Positions 1 to 9,598 are shown, counted from the stretch's first letter. The stretch: 27,004 nt of DNA from CAJBLF01 sp964545415 (GCA_964545415.1 CAZJFP010000015.1:1-27004), one strand, 5' to 3'. Numbers and translations are program-made. Notes: generated by a model not told the origin, from the letters alone.

Positions 1-24
1 ATTATTCGTTTGTCAAAAACTAAT

Positions 25-53
25 TTGACAATAGTTTTGTTGGTATTTATGCT
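25..53 (+). promoter_or_regulatory. Putative sigma70-type promoter of mraY
   Basis: A consensus -35 TTGACA (25-30) is followed after 17 nt by TATGCT (48-53). Transcription would start near position 60, about 60 nt before the mraY start codon. Seen by eye only; the -10 is imperfect. Confidence 0.5.
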
Positions 54-120
54 TGAAATGGACCCCACTTTTGCCTACACTTTTGACCAAAGCGAATATT
101 TTTAGATTCTGCGAATACGT

Positions 121-1188
121 ATGTTAGTCAAGCTCAACAATATCATTATGTTTGCGTTGATCGCGTTTTTCATCTCTTGGATTCTCTATCCTATCTATAT
201 CAGCATCCTGAAAAGATTTAAGCTCGGAAAAACCATCCGCGAAGCAGCGGTCACGGGAGAAAAATCTCAGATATTCACTCAGCTCCATGAACACAAAAAG
301 GGAACACCTACCATGTGAGGCGGTATTTTTCTTCTCGTCATGGGATTGATGATTGGACTTTCCTATCTTCTCCAACACTTCTGATTAATCAACAACACCC
401 TCTTCAATAGACAGGAAACCTACGTCATCCTCTTCGGTTTCTTTAGTATGGGATTGATCTGACTTGTTGATGATTTCTTGAATATCAAAGGACACGGCGC
501 AGTGAAAGGACTGAGCGCCAAAGCCAAACTCATCGGTATGGTTATCTTTTCTGCATTCATCAGCCGATGGTTTTATAGCAGACTAGGGATCGACTATATT
601 AATTTTTGGCCCATCGCAGGCAAGATTTCACTTGGAATCTTTTATCCGATACTTACCTTCTTTGCCACTATCGCGATCGTCAATGCGATAAATATCACTG
701 ATGGACTTGACGGACTCGCAGGCGGATTGATGACTATCATCTTATTTGTCTTGGCTATCATGTTGTTTTTTAACCAAACCTATATCGCAGCCACGGTCAT
801 AACTATCGTTATCGCTATGCTTGTTGCTTTCATGTTCTACAATATCCATCCCGCCAAGATCTTTATGGGTGATAGCTGAGCATTTGCGCTAGGATGATTG
901 ATAGCTTCACTCCTCTATTTTCTCAATATGAGGACCTGAATTTTTATCCCATTCATCATTCTCTTCGGTCTGTTTATCATTGATCTCACTTCAAGTTTTC
1001 TGCAAATATTCCGAAAAAGATACTTCAAAAGAAAATTGTTTTTGGTCGCACCGCTCCATCATCTCTTTGAAAAACAAGGCGTCAATGAAACGACCATAGT
1101 TATGAAAGCGTGGTTTATCCAAGGTCTTCTGGCAGCGATAACTATCATTATATTGTTCTATCAAGTAAACAAAACATTTGTAAACTAA
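121..1188 (+). CDS. mraY: Phospho-N-acetylmuramoyl-pentapeptide-transferase (MraY)
   Basis: Integral membrane enzyme that transfers phospho-MurNAc-pentapeptide from UDP to undecaprenyl phosphate, giving lipid I in peptidoglycan synthesis. Reading UGA as Gly gives 355 residues, a normal MraY length. Visible signatures are KKGTPTM-GG near residue 61, the catalytic Asp pair in GLVDDF (D117, D118), NAINITDGLDGLAGG from residue 188, MGDSGAFALGG near 248 and PLHHLFE near 311, the last being the MraY-specific His-rich loop. UGA encodes several glycines in these motifs, which is strong evidence for the recoded stop. The ATG at 121 follows a good promoter; an in-frame ATG at 148 is an alternative. No Shine-Dalgarno sequence is evident. 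The stop is TAA at 1186. Confidence 0.95.
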
Positions 1189-1201
1189 ATCTCCATGTTC
1201 G

Positions 1202-1301
1202 CGTCATTCCCGCGCTTTAGTCCCATACGAAGTTATGGGGAAAGCGGGAATCCATCTTGCTATATAGCCAATTGGATTCCCAATCAAGTTGGGAATGACG
1301 T
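1202..1301. repeat. ATTCCC/GGGAAT palindromic repeat, copy 1
   Basis: Intergenic element bounded by CGTCATTCCC and GGGAATGACG. It holds two hairpins, each ATTCCC...GGGAAT, joined by a linker in which GGGAATCCA and TTGGATTCCC can also pair, so the whole can form a cruciform. In this copy the first hairpin is enlarged by an inner palindrome (CCCAT / ATGGG). The same element recurs at 5970-6044 and 25038-25133. Its position between mraY and the next gene would also suit a terminator or processing structure. Confidence 0.85.
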
Positions 1302-1336
1302 ACATACGCCGTTTTTTAGTCGTTTAATGTAGTAGT

Positions 1337-2698
1337 ATGGAACCGTCAAACAAGATAATCAAGACACTTACCCTTATCGCCAAAATATTTTTCATCTGAC
1401 TTCTGCTCCAATTTTTTCTCCAGACGTTTGTCACCTACAAGCTCTGATTGGATGGAACATTCCGGAAGATAGTCTGGATGCGAAAAGAGATTATCATCAT
1501 CGGACTGGTGGGATTCTTGGGACGATATTTTTGGAAGCAAAAAAAATTCAGATCCTTCTTTGAAAAATTTCCTCTCAAAAATTTTGTCCGAATGTTTCTT
1601 GCGACGATCATCGTGAGTTTCCTCGTCTCTATATTCATCAACGGAAGCGGAATCGGAACGTGGATTATGTCCGTCAGATATAGTATGATAGGATTTTTTA
1701 TCTTCATCATCTTCTTTTCCATCACGACCATATTTTTTGGAACGAGAGAGTTTAATCTCGTCAAACGATATAGCAAGATCATGAAAACGCTTTTGATAGG
1801 AAGTTTGATCCGACGAGGAATCATACGACTCATGCCTAACCTCTTGAAATTTGCAGGATACAACCAATTCAATTATGAAGGCGATGTCGGTATTGCACCG
1901 CCTGCCGCCTATTATACTCGCTACGATCAAGGACTCGTCAGAAATCAATTCTTGTTTGAAAGACCTATCAGCCGAGGGTTTTTCTTGGTAGCCTTTTGGC
2001 CACTATTTTTCATCTTGTGTTTCAAAAACAAACCGCGAGGCGAAAGATTACGACGAGGATCGCTCTATGGACTTGCTGTCATGTCGACCTTTTCTAGAGC
2101 AGCACGAGCCGTCTGGATACTCCAAACTGCCATCCTGATCTTTGCCCAATTTCCTAGGAAATATTGGAAAATTGCGCTACGCGGATTCATCCCGCTGATC
2201 CTCCTCTTCGGTGTCGTCATCTATTTTTGACAGAGACAGATCATCTCCAGAGAATTCTCCAACACCGGACATTTCAATATGGTGGTCGAAGCCATACAAA
2301 AAATCTGAGAGAGACCCATCCGAGGACAAGGTGCTTGAACTGCCGGTCCTGCTTCTCATCAAGTAGAAGGTATCGAAGCATACAATCCGGAAAATCAATA
2401 CCTCCAGATTCGGTTGGAATACGGATTGCTTGGATTCCTGGGACGGCTCTACCTCTACGGATATCTCCACTATATCGCTTATAAATCATATGAAGAAGAA
2501 AAGAAAAATGATGACAAAGCGACAAAAAACAGAAAGCTCTATAGTGCTATCGTTTTTGCCTTCGGCGTAGGAATACTGTGACTGAGCATCGAAGGATTGG
2601 TACTCCATAGCTTTGTCGACAGAATGATCGTCTATCCATTTGTAGCATTGTTTGGTATCGCGTATGGATTGTATATAAAAGAAAAAAAAACTCACTAA
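1337..2698 (+). CDS. O-antigen ligase / polymerase-like membrane protein
   Basis: Predicted polytopic membrane protein of 453 residues (UGA=Gly) with many hydrophobic segments. In the second half a motif resembling the Wzy_C/WaaL signature is visible: GQGAGTAGPASHQ followed about ten residues later by NPENQYLQIRLEYGLLGF, matching the HN.YLQ...E.G..G pattern of O-antigen ligases and polymerases. Such proteins transfer or polymerise undecaprenyl-linked glycans outside the membrane. The ATG at 1337 precedes the first hydrophobic segment and gives a full-length product. The start is preceded by GTAGTAGT, nearly the same as before tex. It lies downstream of mraY, separated by a palindromic repeat. 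The exact substrate cannot be told. Confidence 0.75.
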
Positions 2699-2725
2699 AG
2701 ATATTTTAGTCTTTTCCTAATAAAC

Positions 2726-3496
2726 ATGAGAAAAAAAGTTAAAGAAGACCTCAAAAAACAAGTAGCAACACAAAGAAGAGAAAATTTTGTAAGTACGATA
2801 ACAGAGACACCACAACAGATTTCAAAGCTTAATAAAAACCTCTACGAAATTTTAGGTGAAGAAAACAATGATATAGAATGACTCAAGCAAGCAGCAAAAA
2901 ATGCTGAATCGCTCGTTTCTTGATGGATAAATGTCTGTGATGATATCTGATTCTATTCTTTCCAAACCTATCTCATAGATGTATTGGGAAGCCGAAAACC
3001 GCTTATCACGTATATCAAAAACATGTCAACGACAGCAACAAAGAAGAATATGAAAGAATTGAAACAGCTTGCTCAGCAATGCGGTCACTCAACATCCATT
3101 TCAGAAGCTATCAATATCTGTTATCATCTCCAAGAAAAAATCAAAAAAGATTTATCCAATCCTGCTACCAAACCTAATACAAAATTTCATCAACAAGAGC
3201 AAGAATACAATGACATCATCACTTCTCCGCAAACCTCCACATCAAAAGCAAAGGAGAAAACATATTCACTGGGTGATGAGATTTTTGGATGATATGACGA
3301 CACATTTGAATCGGATGATTTCATCAAAAAGATGGTTTCTGATGAAGAACAAGAGAGACAGGACAAAGCACGAGAAAAAACATTAAAAATTTTCGAGGAT
3401 AAATATTATTTTAATGAGAAAGGAATGATGATGACCAAAAGTTCCTTTGATTCATTACAAGAAAAACTCAAGCGTGATGATAGCTTTATCCAATAA
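2726..3496 (+). CDS. Hypothetical protein, 256 residues
   Basis: Not recognised. It starts 27 nt after the ligase-like gene and is probably co-transcribed with it. The product is soluble-looking: a basic N-terminus (RKKVKEDLKKQ), then helical stretches rich in Lys, Glu and Gln, a Ser/Thr/Pro-rich linker near residues 150-180, and an acidic/basic helical C-terminus. No signal peptide or membrane segment is seen. UGA occurs as Gly several times (for example at IEG-LKQ and VSG-WIN). It ends at TAA 3494 just before a hairpin terminator. Confidence 0.8.
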
Positions 3497-3518
3497 ATTT
3501 ATTAAAATACCAACATAG

Positions 3519-3545
3519 AATTCCGCTTCGGCGGATTTTCTTGTT
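3519..3545 (+). terminator. Rho-independent terminator
   Basis: Stem TCCGC-TTCG-GCGGA, extended by flanking A/T pairs, with a stable TTCG tetraloop and followed by TTTTC TTGTTTT. It closes the unit ending with the 256-residue protein. Confidence 0.65.
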
Positions 3546-3577
3546 TTCTACCAAGACGTATAAAAAATTTTTTATTG

Positions 3578-3640
3578 TTTCATCGCCCGTTAGGGCATTT
3601 ATCGAACGAAGTTCTTTTATCGCGTGTAGCGCTTTTATCA
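3578..3640 (+). repeat. Run of micro-hairpins in the tex leader
   Basis: Three tiny hairpins follow one another, each preceded by T(T/C)ATC: GCCC-GTTA-GGGC (3585-3596), GAAC-GAA-GTTC (3604-3614) and GCGT-GTA-GCGC (3622-3632), ending in another TTTTATC. Two units are exactly 18 nt long. The array lies immediately upstream of the tex start codon. Function unknown. Confidence 0.6.
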
Positions 3641-3653
3641 CTTTAGTAGTAGT

Positions 3654-5939
3654 ATGGCAGCAGATTTGATCCAGATTATCAGTAAAAAAGTCGGAATGAC
3701 GCCGAAAATCGTCAACAGTATCGTCCAGCTTTTGGATGAAGGAAACACGGTTCCCTTTATCGCGAGATATAGAAAAGAATTGACTGAATGAGCGACCGAC
3801 GAACAGCTCAGAGACTTCAACGATATCTATACCTACACGAGAAATCTTGAATCCAGAAAAGCTGATGTCATCCGTCTCATCGAGGAAAAATGACTTATGA
3901 CTGATGAATTGAAAAAGCAAATCATGGACGCAGAAACTTTGGCGAGAGTCGAAGATCTTTATAGACCATTCAAAGAAAAGAAAAATACCAAAGCGACTAT
4001 CGCGAAAGCGAAAGGATTGGAACCATTAGCAGATATTTTGGCAAAAGCAGAACTCAGCAAAGAAGCTTTTGAAGCAGAAGCGGAGAAGTTTATCAGAGAT
4101 ACGGGTGATATCAAAACAAGCGTCAAAGATAGAGCAGAAGCGATCCAGTGAGCCAAAGACATCGTTGCCGAAGCAGTATCTGATCACGCCGATCTGAGAG
4201 AAGAGATCAAAAGCAGAGAAGAGAATACCAGTATGCTGGAATGCAAAGCTACCAAGACCTTCGATGAAAAGTGAGTCTACAAGATCTATCAAAACTACAG
4301 CAAAAAAATATCAGAGATGCCATCGTATGCCTATCTTGCCGTTTCGAGAGCGGAAGAAGAAAAACAATTGCAGGTGAAAATACAGTTTTCAAGCGATAAA
4401 ATACGAGAAGATACGACGAAATATTTTGTGCCGAAGCAGGCGAACACGTCAGTCGAATATCTGAACGAAGCGTTGGAAGATGGACTTCATAGGCTCTTAA
4501 TGCCATCGCTCGAAAGAGAGATCAGATCCGACAAAAAGAGACGAGCTGATGAAGCAGCGATCAAAGTCTTCGGGGATAACTTAAAGAATTTATTGCTGAC
4601 TCCTCCGATCAAGGGAATGACCGTACTCGGTTTCGATCCCGCATTTAGGACAGGATGCAAACTTGCTATCGTCGATCCGACAGGAAAATTTTTGGATAAG
4701 ACCGTCATCTATCCTACTGAACCCCAGAAGAAAATAACCGAAGCTTGGGAGACCTTGAAGAAATTAGTCGATCAGTACAAGATCGATCTCATCGTGATAG
4801 GAAATGGAACAGCATCGAGAGAATCAGAAAAAGTGGTTCATGATTTCATAGAAAAGTATAATCTGAATGTAAAATACATGATCACCTCCGAATCGGGAGC
4901 GTCCGTCTATTCAGCGTCTAAACTCGCTCAAGACGAATATCCTGATCTGGATGTTACCATCAGAGGAGCGATCAGCATTGCGCACAGAGTCCAAGATCCA
5001 TTGGCGGAATTGACCAAAATCGATCCGAAATCTATCGGAGTCGGACAGTATCAGCATGATGTTGATCAGAAATATCTGAAAGAAAAATTGGAAGAAAAAG
5101 TAGAGGATATCGTGAATAGCGTCGGTGTCGATGTGAATACCGCGAGCTATACCTTGCTGCAATACATCGCAGGACTCAGCGAAACGGTTGCGAAAAATGT
5201 CGTCGCATACAGAGATGAAAACGGTCCATTCACCAGCAAATCCCAGTTGAAAAAAGTGAAAGGATTGGGACCAAAAGCGTACGAACAAGCGATAGGGTTC
5301 TTGAGAATTAAATGAGGAAAAGAGATTTTGGACGAAACGGGAATCCATCCGGAAATCCATAAACAAGTCTACGAATTCATTGAAAAGGAATTGGGGATCA
5401 AAAAGAAGGAGTTGAAATTGCCGATGACCTTGCAAAGCTATCCCGACAGCAAAATAGCAGAACGATCAGAAAGCTATAAGATAGGAAAAGAAACGCTGAA
5501 GGATGTGATAGCGGAATTGCAGAGGCCAGGTTTGGATCCAAGAGATGAACTCGAACCACCATGTTTCTCGTCAACTATCCTCGATATCAAAGATTTAAAA
5601 ATCGGCGATAAGCTGGATGGTATCGTGAGAAATGTTACGGATTTCTGAGCGTTTGTAGATATCGGATTGCATAGCGATGGCTTAGTGCATAAATCCCAGA
5701 TGGCGAATTATTACGTCACCAATCCGATCGAAGTCGTGAAAGTAGGTCAGCAAGTAAAAGTCAAAGTAATTGATATAGACCTCGAAAGAGAGAAGGTCTC
5801 CTTGAGTATGAAAGACGATAGCGCGCCGCAGGCACCGAGAACTGAAGCAAGATGAACTAGTGAGAAAAAACCTGAATATAGTAAAAAAGACGACACTCTA
5901 GGTGAGTCGACTATGAAAGGTAATATTACGTTTAGCTAG
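3654..5939 (+). CDS. tex: Tex-family RNA-binding protein (S1 domain)
   Basis: Cytoplasmic nucleic-acid-binding protein of the Tex/YhgF family, linked to transcription and RNA metabolism. 761 residues with UGA=Gly, close to the usual length of about 770. In order: the Tex N-terminal helical region with the family hallmark PFIARYRKELT near residue 40, a YqgF/RNase H-like domain (VLGFDPAFRTGCKLAIVD from about 324), a helix-hairpin-helix region (SVGVDVNTASYTLLQYIAGL ... KVKGLGPKAYEQAIGFL, about 488-553) and a C-terminal S1 domain (about 650-720, NVTDFGAFVDIG with UGA as the invariant Gly). After the S1 domain is a short charged tail ending at TAG 5937. A standard-code reading would split it into about seven ORFs. 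Confidence 0.95.
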
Positions 5940-5949
5940 GAATTTTTTA

Positions 5950-6071
5950 AACAACCTCCTCTTTTACAGACGTCATTCCCGCGAAAGCGGGAATCCAATT
6001 TGCCATATAGCAAGATGGATTCCCGATCAGGTCGGGAATGACGTACATAAAAAAAACAAGAGGATGTTGTT
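5950..6071. repeat. ATTCCC/GGGAAT palindromic repeat, copy 2, inside a longer stem
   Basis: The core 5970-6044 carries ATTCCC-N8-GGGAAT (spacer GCGAAAGC) and ATTCCC-N9-GGGAAT hairpins bounded by ACGTC/GACGT. It is nested inside a further inverted repeat, AACAACCTCCTCTT (5950-5963) against AAGAGGATGTTGTT (6058-6071), with one mismatch. It sits between the convergent tex and 5'-nucleotidase genes, so it could act as a bidirectional terminator. Confidence 0.85.
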
Positions 6072-6073
6072 CG

Positions 6074-6916
6074 CTATTTCACTATTAGTTTAATTATCCC
6101 ATTCACTTCGTCCATCGGTCCGTCTCCGAGAATAATGAGGTCAAACACTTCAGAATATTTTTCGCGATTTTCAGGAGTGTCGTTGTTGAGGAATCAGATT
6201 TTTATAATGTTTTCATAATCGAATCCATCAGCCATTTGTGCATCTCATAATCCATCTCCAAGCAAGAGAATATTTTTCCTGTCTTTGATATCTTCGTAGA
6301 TAGGGAATTTTTTGACTACGGTTTCATCTTTATTAAATGAGTGGATGATCGGTTCTCTGACTCCTATTGCCTTGCCATTTTCGTCTCGAACGAAATCGTT
6401 GGAAATGATATCTATGTTGTCGTAGAGTTTGTTTTCATGCTTGAGACAGTAGTAAATACTATCATATCCCAGTCCGCTTGCGGAAAGAATAAGGAGAGGA
6501 ATATTGTTATTATGAAGCGTATCAAAAAAATCTGCACATCACGCTCTGAAATTTGTGTCTTCAGAATCCATAGCATCTTCGATTATTTTTCTCGTCAGAC
6601 CATAACTGAGCATCAACGTAAATTGTTCATCCCGTCGTTTCGTCATTGCTTTCTTTTTTTCTTCTAGTGGTATGCTTGGATCTATTTCTATCGGGTGATA
6701 TTTGTTGAAAATTGCGTTGGACTTGTCTGCATATTCTGGAGGATAAAATCCATTTTGAAGCCTGGTAATCAACGAAACGGTTGGTTTTCACTTAGCAAAT
6801 GCTTTAGTCAATGTTCTATCGAAATCTGCGATAACGTGAAATTTTTCTGGTCATCACTCGATGATCTTTTGAAGTTTTTCGTTGAACTCTTGTGGGTTGG
6901 GTATGAGGATGGACAT
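6074..6916 (-). CDS. UMPH-1-type pyrimidine 5'-nucleotidase (HAD superfamily)
   Basis: Predicted Mg2+-dependent HAD phosphatase of the cytosolic 5'-nucleotidase III (UMPH-1) family, which dephosphorylates pyrimidine nucleoside 5'-monophosphates. 280 residues with UGA=Gly, near the usual 290. It starts SILIPNPQEFNEKLQKI, then the family signature FHVIADFDRTLT (nucleophile D31, general acid D33), the cap region NGFYPPEYADKSNAIFNKYHPIE, motif II LLILSASGLGYD, and motif III/IV ILLLGDGLGDAQMADG. The ATG at 6916 precedes the conserved NPQEF segment. Last gene of the asnS-HIT-hydrolase series, 57 nt after its neighbour across an AT-rich repeat tract. This family is best known from eukaryotes. Confidence 0.88.
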
Positions 6917-6990
6917 AATAATGAATTGAAAATTGAAAATGGAGAATTGAAAAAAATTATCAATTCTTAATTATTAATTGTTAATTATAT
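6917..6990. repeat. AT-rich ATTGAAAATTG/CAATT repeat tract
   Basis: The gap between the hydrolase and nucleotidase genes holds AATTGAAAATTGAAAATGG and GAATTG on one side and CAATTCTTAATTATTAATTG on the other. It is a set of short imperfect inverted and direct repeats like those flanking the four-helix-bundle genes elsewhere in the window. It overlaps the last few codons of the hydrolase gene (LQNIINN). No gene is visible inside. Confidence 0.5.
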
Positions 6991-7582
6991 TTTGAAGTAA
7001 CTCAGGGAATTCCGGCTGACTAAAATGTCCTCTATCAGTAAAGGTTACAAGTTTAGCTTTGGGTAAATATGCCTTTATTTTTTCTGTGTGAGCATAAGGA
7101 ACTATCTCATCATCAGTAGAATGATATAAGAAAATTTCATCAGCTTGATGTTCAATATTTGGAATTATTGATGGATCATAGGCAAAATCTCAAGCATATT
7201 TTTCTTCCTCAGACATGTCGCTTTCATCGAAGACTCACGCAATCAAATGCAACTGTTTTATTTTTTTGGGAAATGTATTTTCTCAGAGATATTTTATCAG
7301 AAACATCGCTCAAAGTGAATTTCCTGCTATTATAAGATCCTCATCATTTAAATAAGAAAAAATCTTTTCAAACCATATTTTCCATATTCTATAACTTGCC
7401 ATTTGTTTGATTGGCATTTCTGGGCGGATTATTTGATGTGTTGATTTAAGCTCTTGAGACAAAGAGTCTTTCCATCATTTTTTTTCTTCGAAAGGATTAT
7501 ATTTTCGTGTTTCAAGTGCTTTACAAAGTGAATCTATATCAGGCTGACACATTCATCCGTGAATAAAGATAAGTTGTTTCAT
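6974..7582 (-). CDS. RBBP9/YdeN-like alpha/beta hydrolase
   Basis: Small serine hydrolase of 202 residues (family usually about 190). The N-terminal strand and oxyanion region read LIFIHGGM with UGA as one Gly; the nucleophile elbow is GNSLGAM (S89, G91 encoded by UGA); the acid is in YHSTDDEIVPY (about D157/D158); the His is in RGHFSQPEFPELL (H186). This final segment with GHF and EFPE is typical of the RBBP9/YdeN family. The physiological substrate is unknown. ATG at 7582 lies 16 nt after the HIT gene, so the two are probably co-transcribed. The C-terminus (NIINN) runs into an AT-rich repeat tract. Confidence 0.85.
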
Positions 7583-7598
7583 AAATACTGGTAAAAAA

Positions 7599-8000
7599 TT
7601 AAATCTTAATTTTTTTTAATAGTTCATCTTTATCTACCTCTAATAGAGATAATTTTGGTCGGGTATGTAACCCATCATCTTTATATCTTGGCAAGAGATG
7701 CATATGAAAATGATAGACGGATTGTTCTCCATCTACTCCGCTAGCATGCATGAGATTCATTCCTGTTGCTCAGAGACTTTGTTGATATGTAAGAGTAAGC
7801 ATTTTGGATACTCTGGAGATATCGGCTAATATTTCATCTGGGATATCATAGAGATCTGCGTAGTGTTCTCTTGGAATGACTAATGTATGACCATAGACTT
7901 CTATTTCTTTCGGCAGAATTGCTACTACATTTTTCTCTTCATATACAATCCGACTTGGTATTTCTCCCCTTAATATTCTACAAAAAACACAATTATCCAT
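7599..8000 (-). CDS. HIT family protein (histidine triad hydrolase)
   Basis: Histidine-triad nucleotide phosphoramidase/hydrolase-like protein of 133 residues. It starts MDNCVFCRILRGEIPS (C4 and C7 as in zinc-binding HIT proteins), continues with the GHTLVIPREH strand, GATGMNL (first Gly encoded by UGA) and the catalytic triad YHFHMHLLPR (H97, H99, H101). Members act on adenosine phosphoramidates or dinucleotides; the specific substrate is not visible. It lies 67 nt downstream of asnS and 16 nt before the hydrolase gene, in what looks like one operon. Confidence 0.93.
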
Positions 8001-8067
8001 AATTGTATAGTATGATAAAAAATAATTTTACTTGTACCGTGATTTATGCTTCAAACTTTAAGCTAGT

Positions 8068-9489
8068 CTAAAACTCGCATTCCTTCGGAGCTCTCGGGAA
8101 TGGGATGACGTCACGAATGTTTTCCATGCCGGTGATATACATCATCAATCTCTCGAATCCTACGCCGAAACCTGCGTGAGGCACAGAGCCGTATTTTCTT
8201 AATTCAAGATATCGTCGTAATTCTTCTGATTTCATATGCATATCCTTGATTTTCTGTTCAAGAACATCTAATCTCTCTTCTCTTTGTGAACCTCCGATGA
8301 TCTCTCCTACGCCTGGTGCTAGAAGATCTGCGGCAGCAACGGTTTTACCGTCGTCGTTGAGTCTCATATAGAAGGCTTTGATCTCTTTTGGATAATTGGT
8401 CACGAAGGTCGGACCTTTGAAAATCTCCTCGCAGATATATCTTTCATGTTCGGTCTGAAGGTCGATTCCTCGCTCTACCGGATAGACGAATTTCTTTCCT
8501 GATTTCTTCAAGAGTTCAACTGCTTCGGTATAGGTCACTCTATTGAAGTCGGAATTGATCAATGCTTCGAGACGTTTTTTTACTTCTGGATTGATAAATT
8601 TTTCGAAGAATTCCATCTCTGCTGGCGCGTTGTCGAGGATATATTTGAAGACATATTTGAGTAGCGACTCGGCTAAATTCATGTCATCGTTTAAGTCTGC
8701 GAATGCGATTTCTGGTTCGATCATTCGGAATTCTGAAAGGTGTTTTGAGGTGTTGGAATTTTCCGCGCGGAAGGTTGGTCCGAAAGTATATACTTTGCTA
8801 AATGCAGTTGCGAAGGTCTCTGCGTTGAGTTGTCCACTTACTGTCAAGTTTGCTTCTTTACCGAAAAAGTCTTTTTTGAAATCTACTTTTTCCTTCCCGC
8901 TTTGCGGGATTCCGTTTCACTCCACTTCCGTCTTGGGCATATTGAGAAAATCTAGCGTAGAAACTTTGAACATTTCCCCTGCTCATTCTGCGTCAGCTCC
9001 CGTGATCAATGGTGTGTGTGTATAAATGAATCCATTCTCGTTGAAATATTTGTGGATAGCGAATGCGAGCAATGATCTCACTCTAAATACTGCGGAGAAC
9101 GTATTGGATCTTGGTCTGAGATGTGCGATCTCACGGAGGAATTCCATGCTATGCCCCTTCTTCTGAAGCGGATAATCCGTAGGACAGTCTCCAACCAAAG
9201 TCACCTTTTTCGCTTTGACTTCGAAGGCTTGTTTTGCTCCTTGTGAAGCAACTAAAGTTCATTCGATGGTGATTGACGATCCAGTCGTGAATTTGCAGAT
9301 TTCATCGAAATTGGATAGATTATTTTCGAAGACAATCTGAATATTTTTTAGGTAAGAACCATCATTCAATTCGATAAATCCGAAGGTCTTGGAATCCCTG
9401 ACACTTTTGATCCATCCATTGAGTAGGATGTCCTTATCAAGGAATTGTTTGTAATCAGCGTAGATATGCGCGATAGGTGTCGGTTTCAT
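8068..9489 (-). CDS. asnS: Asparaginyl-tRNA synthetase
   Basis: Class II synthetase charging tRNA-Asn, 473 residues (E. coli AsnRS 466). An OB-fold anticodon-binding domain at the N-terminus (ILLNGWIKSVRDSKTFGFIELNDGS) is followed by the catalytic core: motif 1 with NTFSAVFRVRSLLAFAIHKYF, the AsnRS-type TPLITGADAEGAGEMF (Gly by UGA), LTVSGQLNAE, motif 2 FGPTFRAENSNTSKHLSEFRMIEPE, and motif 3 GFGVGFERLMMYITGMENIRDVIPFPR. The AEGAGE segment favours AsnRS over AspRS. An in-frame TTG at 9588 is rejected because a good promoter (9521-9548) lies after it; ATG 9489 matches the family N-terminus. First gene of the minus-strand asnS-HIT-hydrolase-nucleotidase series. Confidence 0.95.
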
Positions 9490-9520
9490 ATTTTTTTGAT
9501 AATGGATAAATAGGAGTTTA

Positions 9521-9548
9521 CCTATATCGTTTTTGCTGATAAAATCAA
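9521..9548 (-). promoter_or_regulatory. Putative promoter of asnS
   Basis: On the minus strand TTGATT (9548-9543), 16 nt, TATAGG (9526-9521). Transcription would begin near 9514, 25 nt before the asnS ATG. The -35 elements of asnS and of the divergent gene at 9630 form a perfect 9-bp inverted repeat AAAATCAAG / CTTGATTTT (9541-9549, 9570-9578). Confidence 0.55.
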
Positions 9549-9570
9549 GCAACCAAAAGCAAAAAAAGCC

Positions 9571-9598
9571 TTGATTTTCCATCTTCAATGATTAGTTT
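9571..9598 (+). promoter_or_regulatory. Putative promoter of the 106-residue protein gene
   Basis: TTGATT (9571-9576), 16 nt, TAGTTT (9593-9598). The spacing and -35 match the promoters at 10029 and 10478; the -10 is weaker. The A/C-rich leader AAACAAAAACGCAC runs up to the start codon. Confidence 0.4.

Noticed and set aside
58..105. 15-codon upstream ORF rich in Phe/Tyr before mraY
   Set aside because: It resembles a leader peptide superficially, but no alternative hairpins or T-run follow it.
1346..1948. 200-codon antisense ORF opposite the ligase-like gene
   Set aside because: It is a shadow of the plus-strand gene, with low-complexity charged composition and no family features; the plus frame carries membrane segments and the ligase motif.
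3578..3640. CRISPR-like array
   Set aside because: The units are 18 nt with differing hairpins and no spacers or cas genes; they do not fit CRISPR repeats.
3654..5939. tex as a fragmented pseudogene
   Set aside because: All apparent breaks are UGA at Gly positions; there is no TAA, TAG or frameshift before the natural end.
9490..9588. Longer asnS from TTG 9588
   Set aside because: The added residues do not fit the AsnRS N-terminus, and the asnS promoter (9521-9548) lies inside this stretch.
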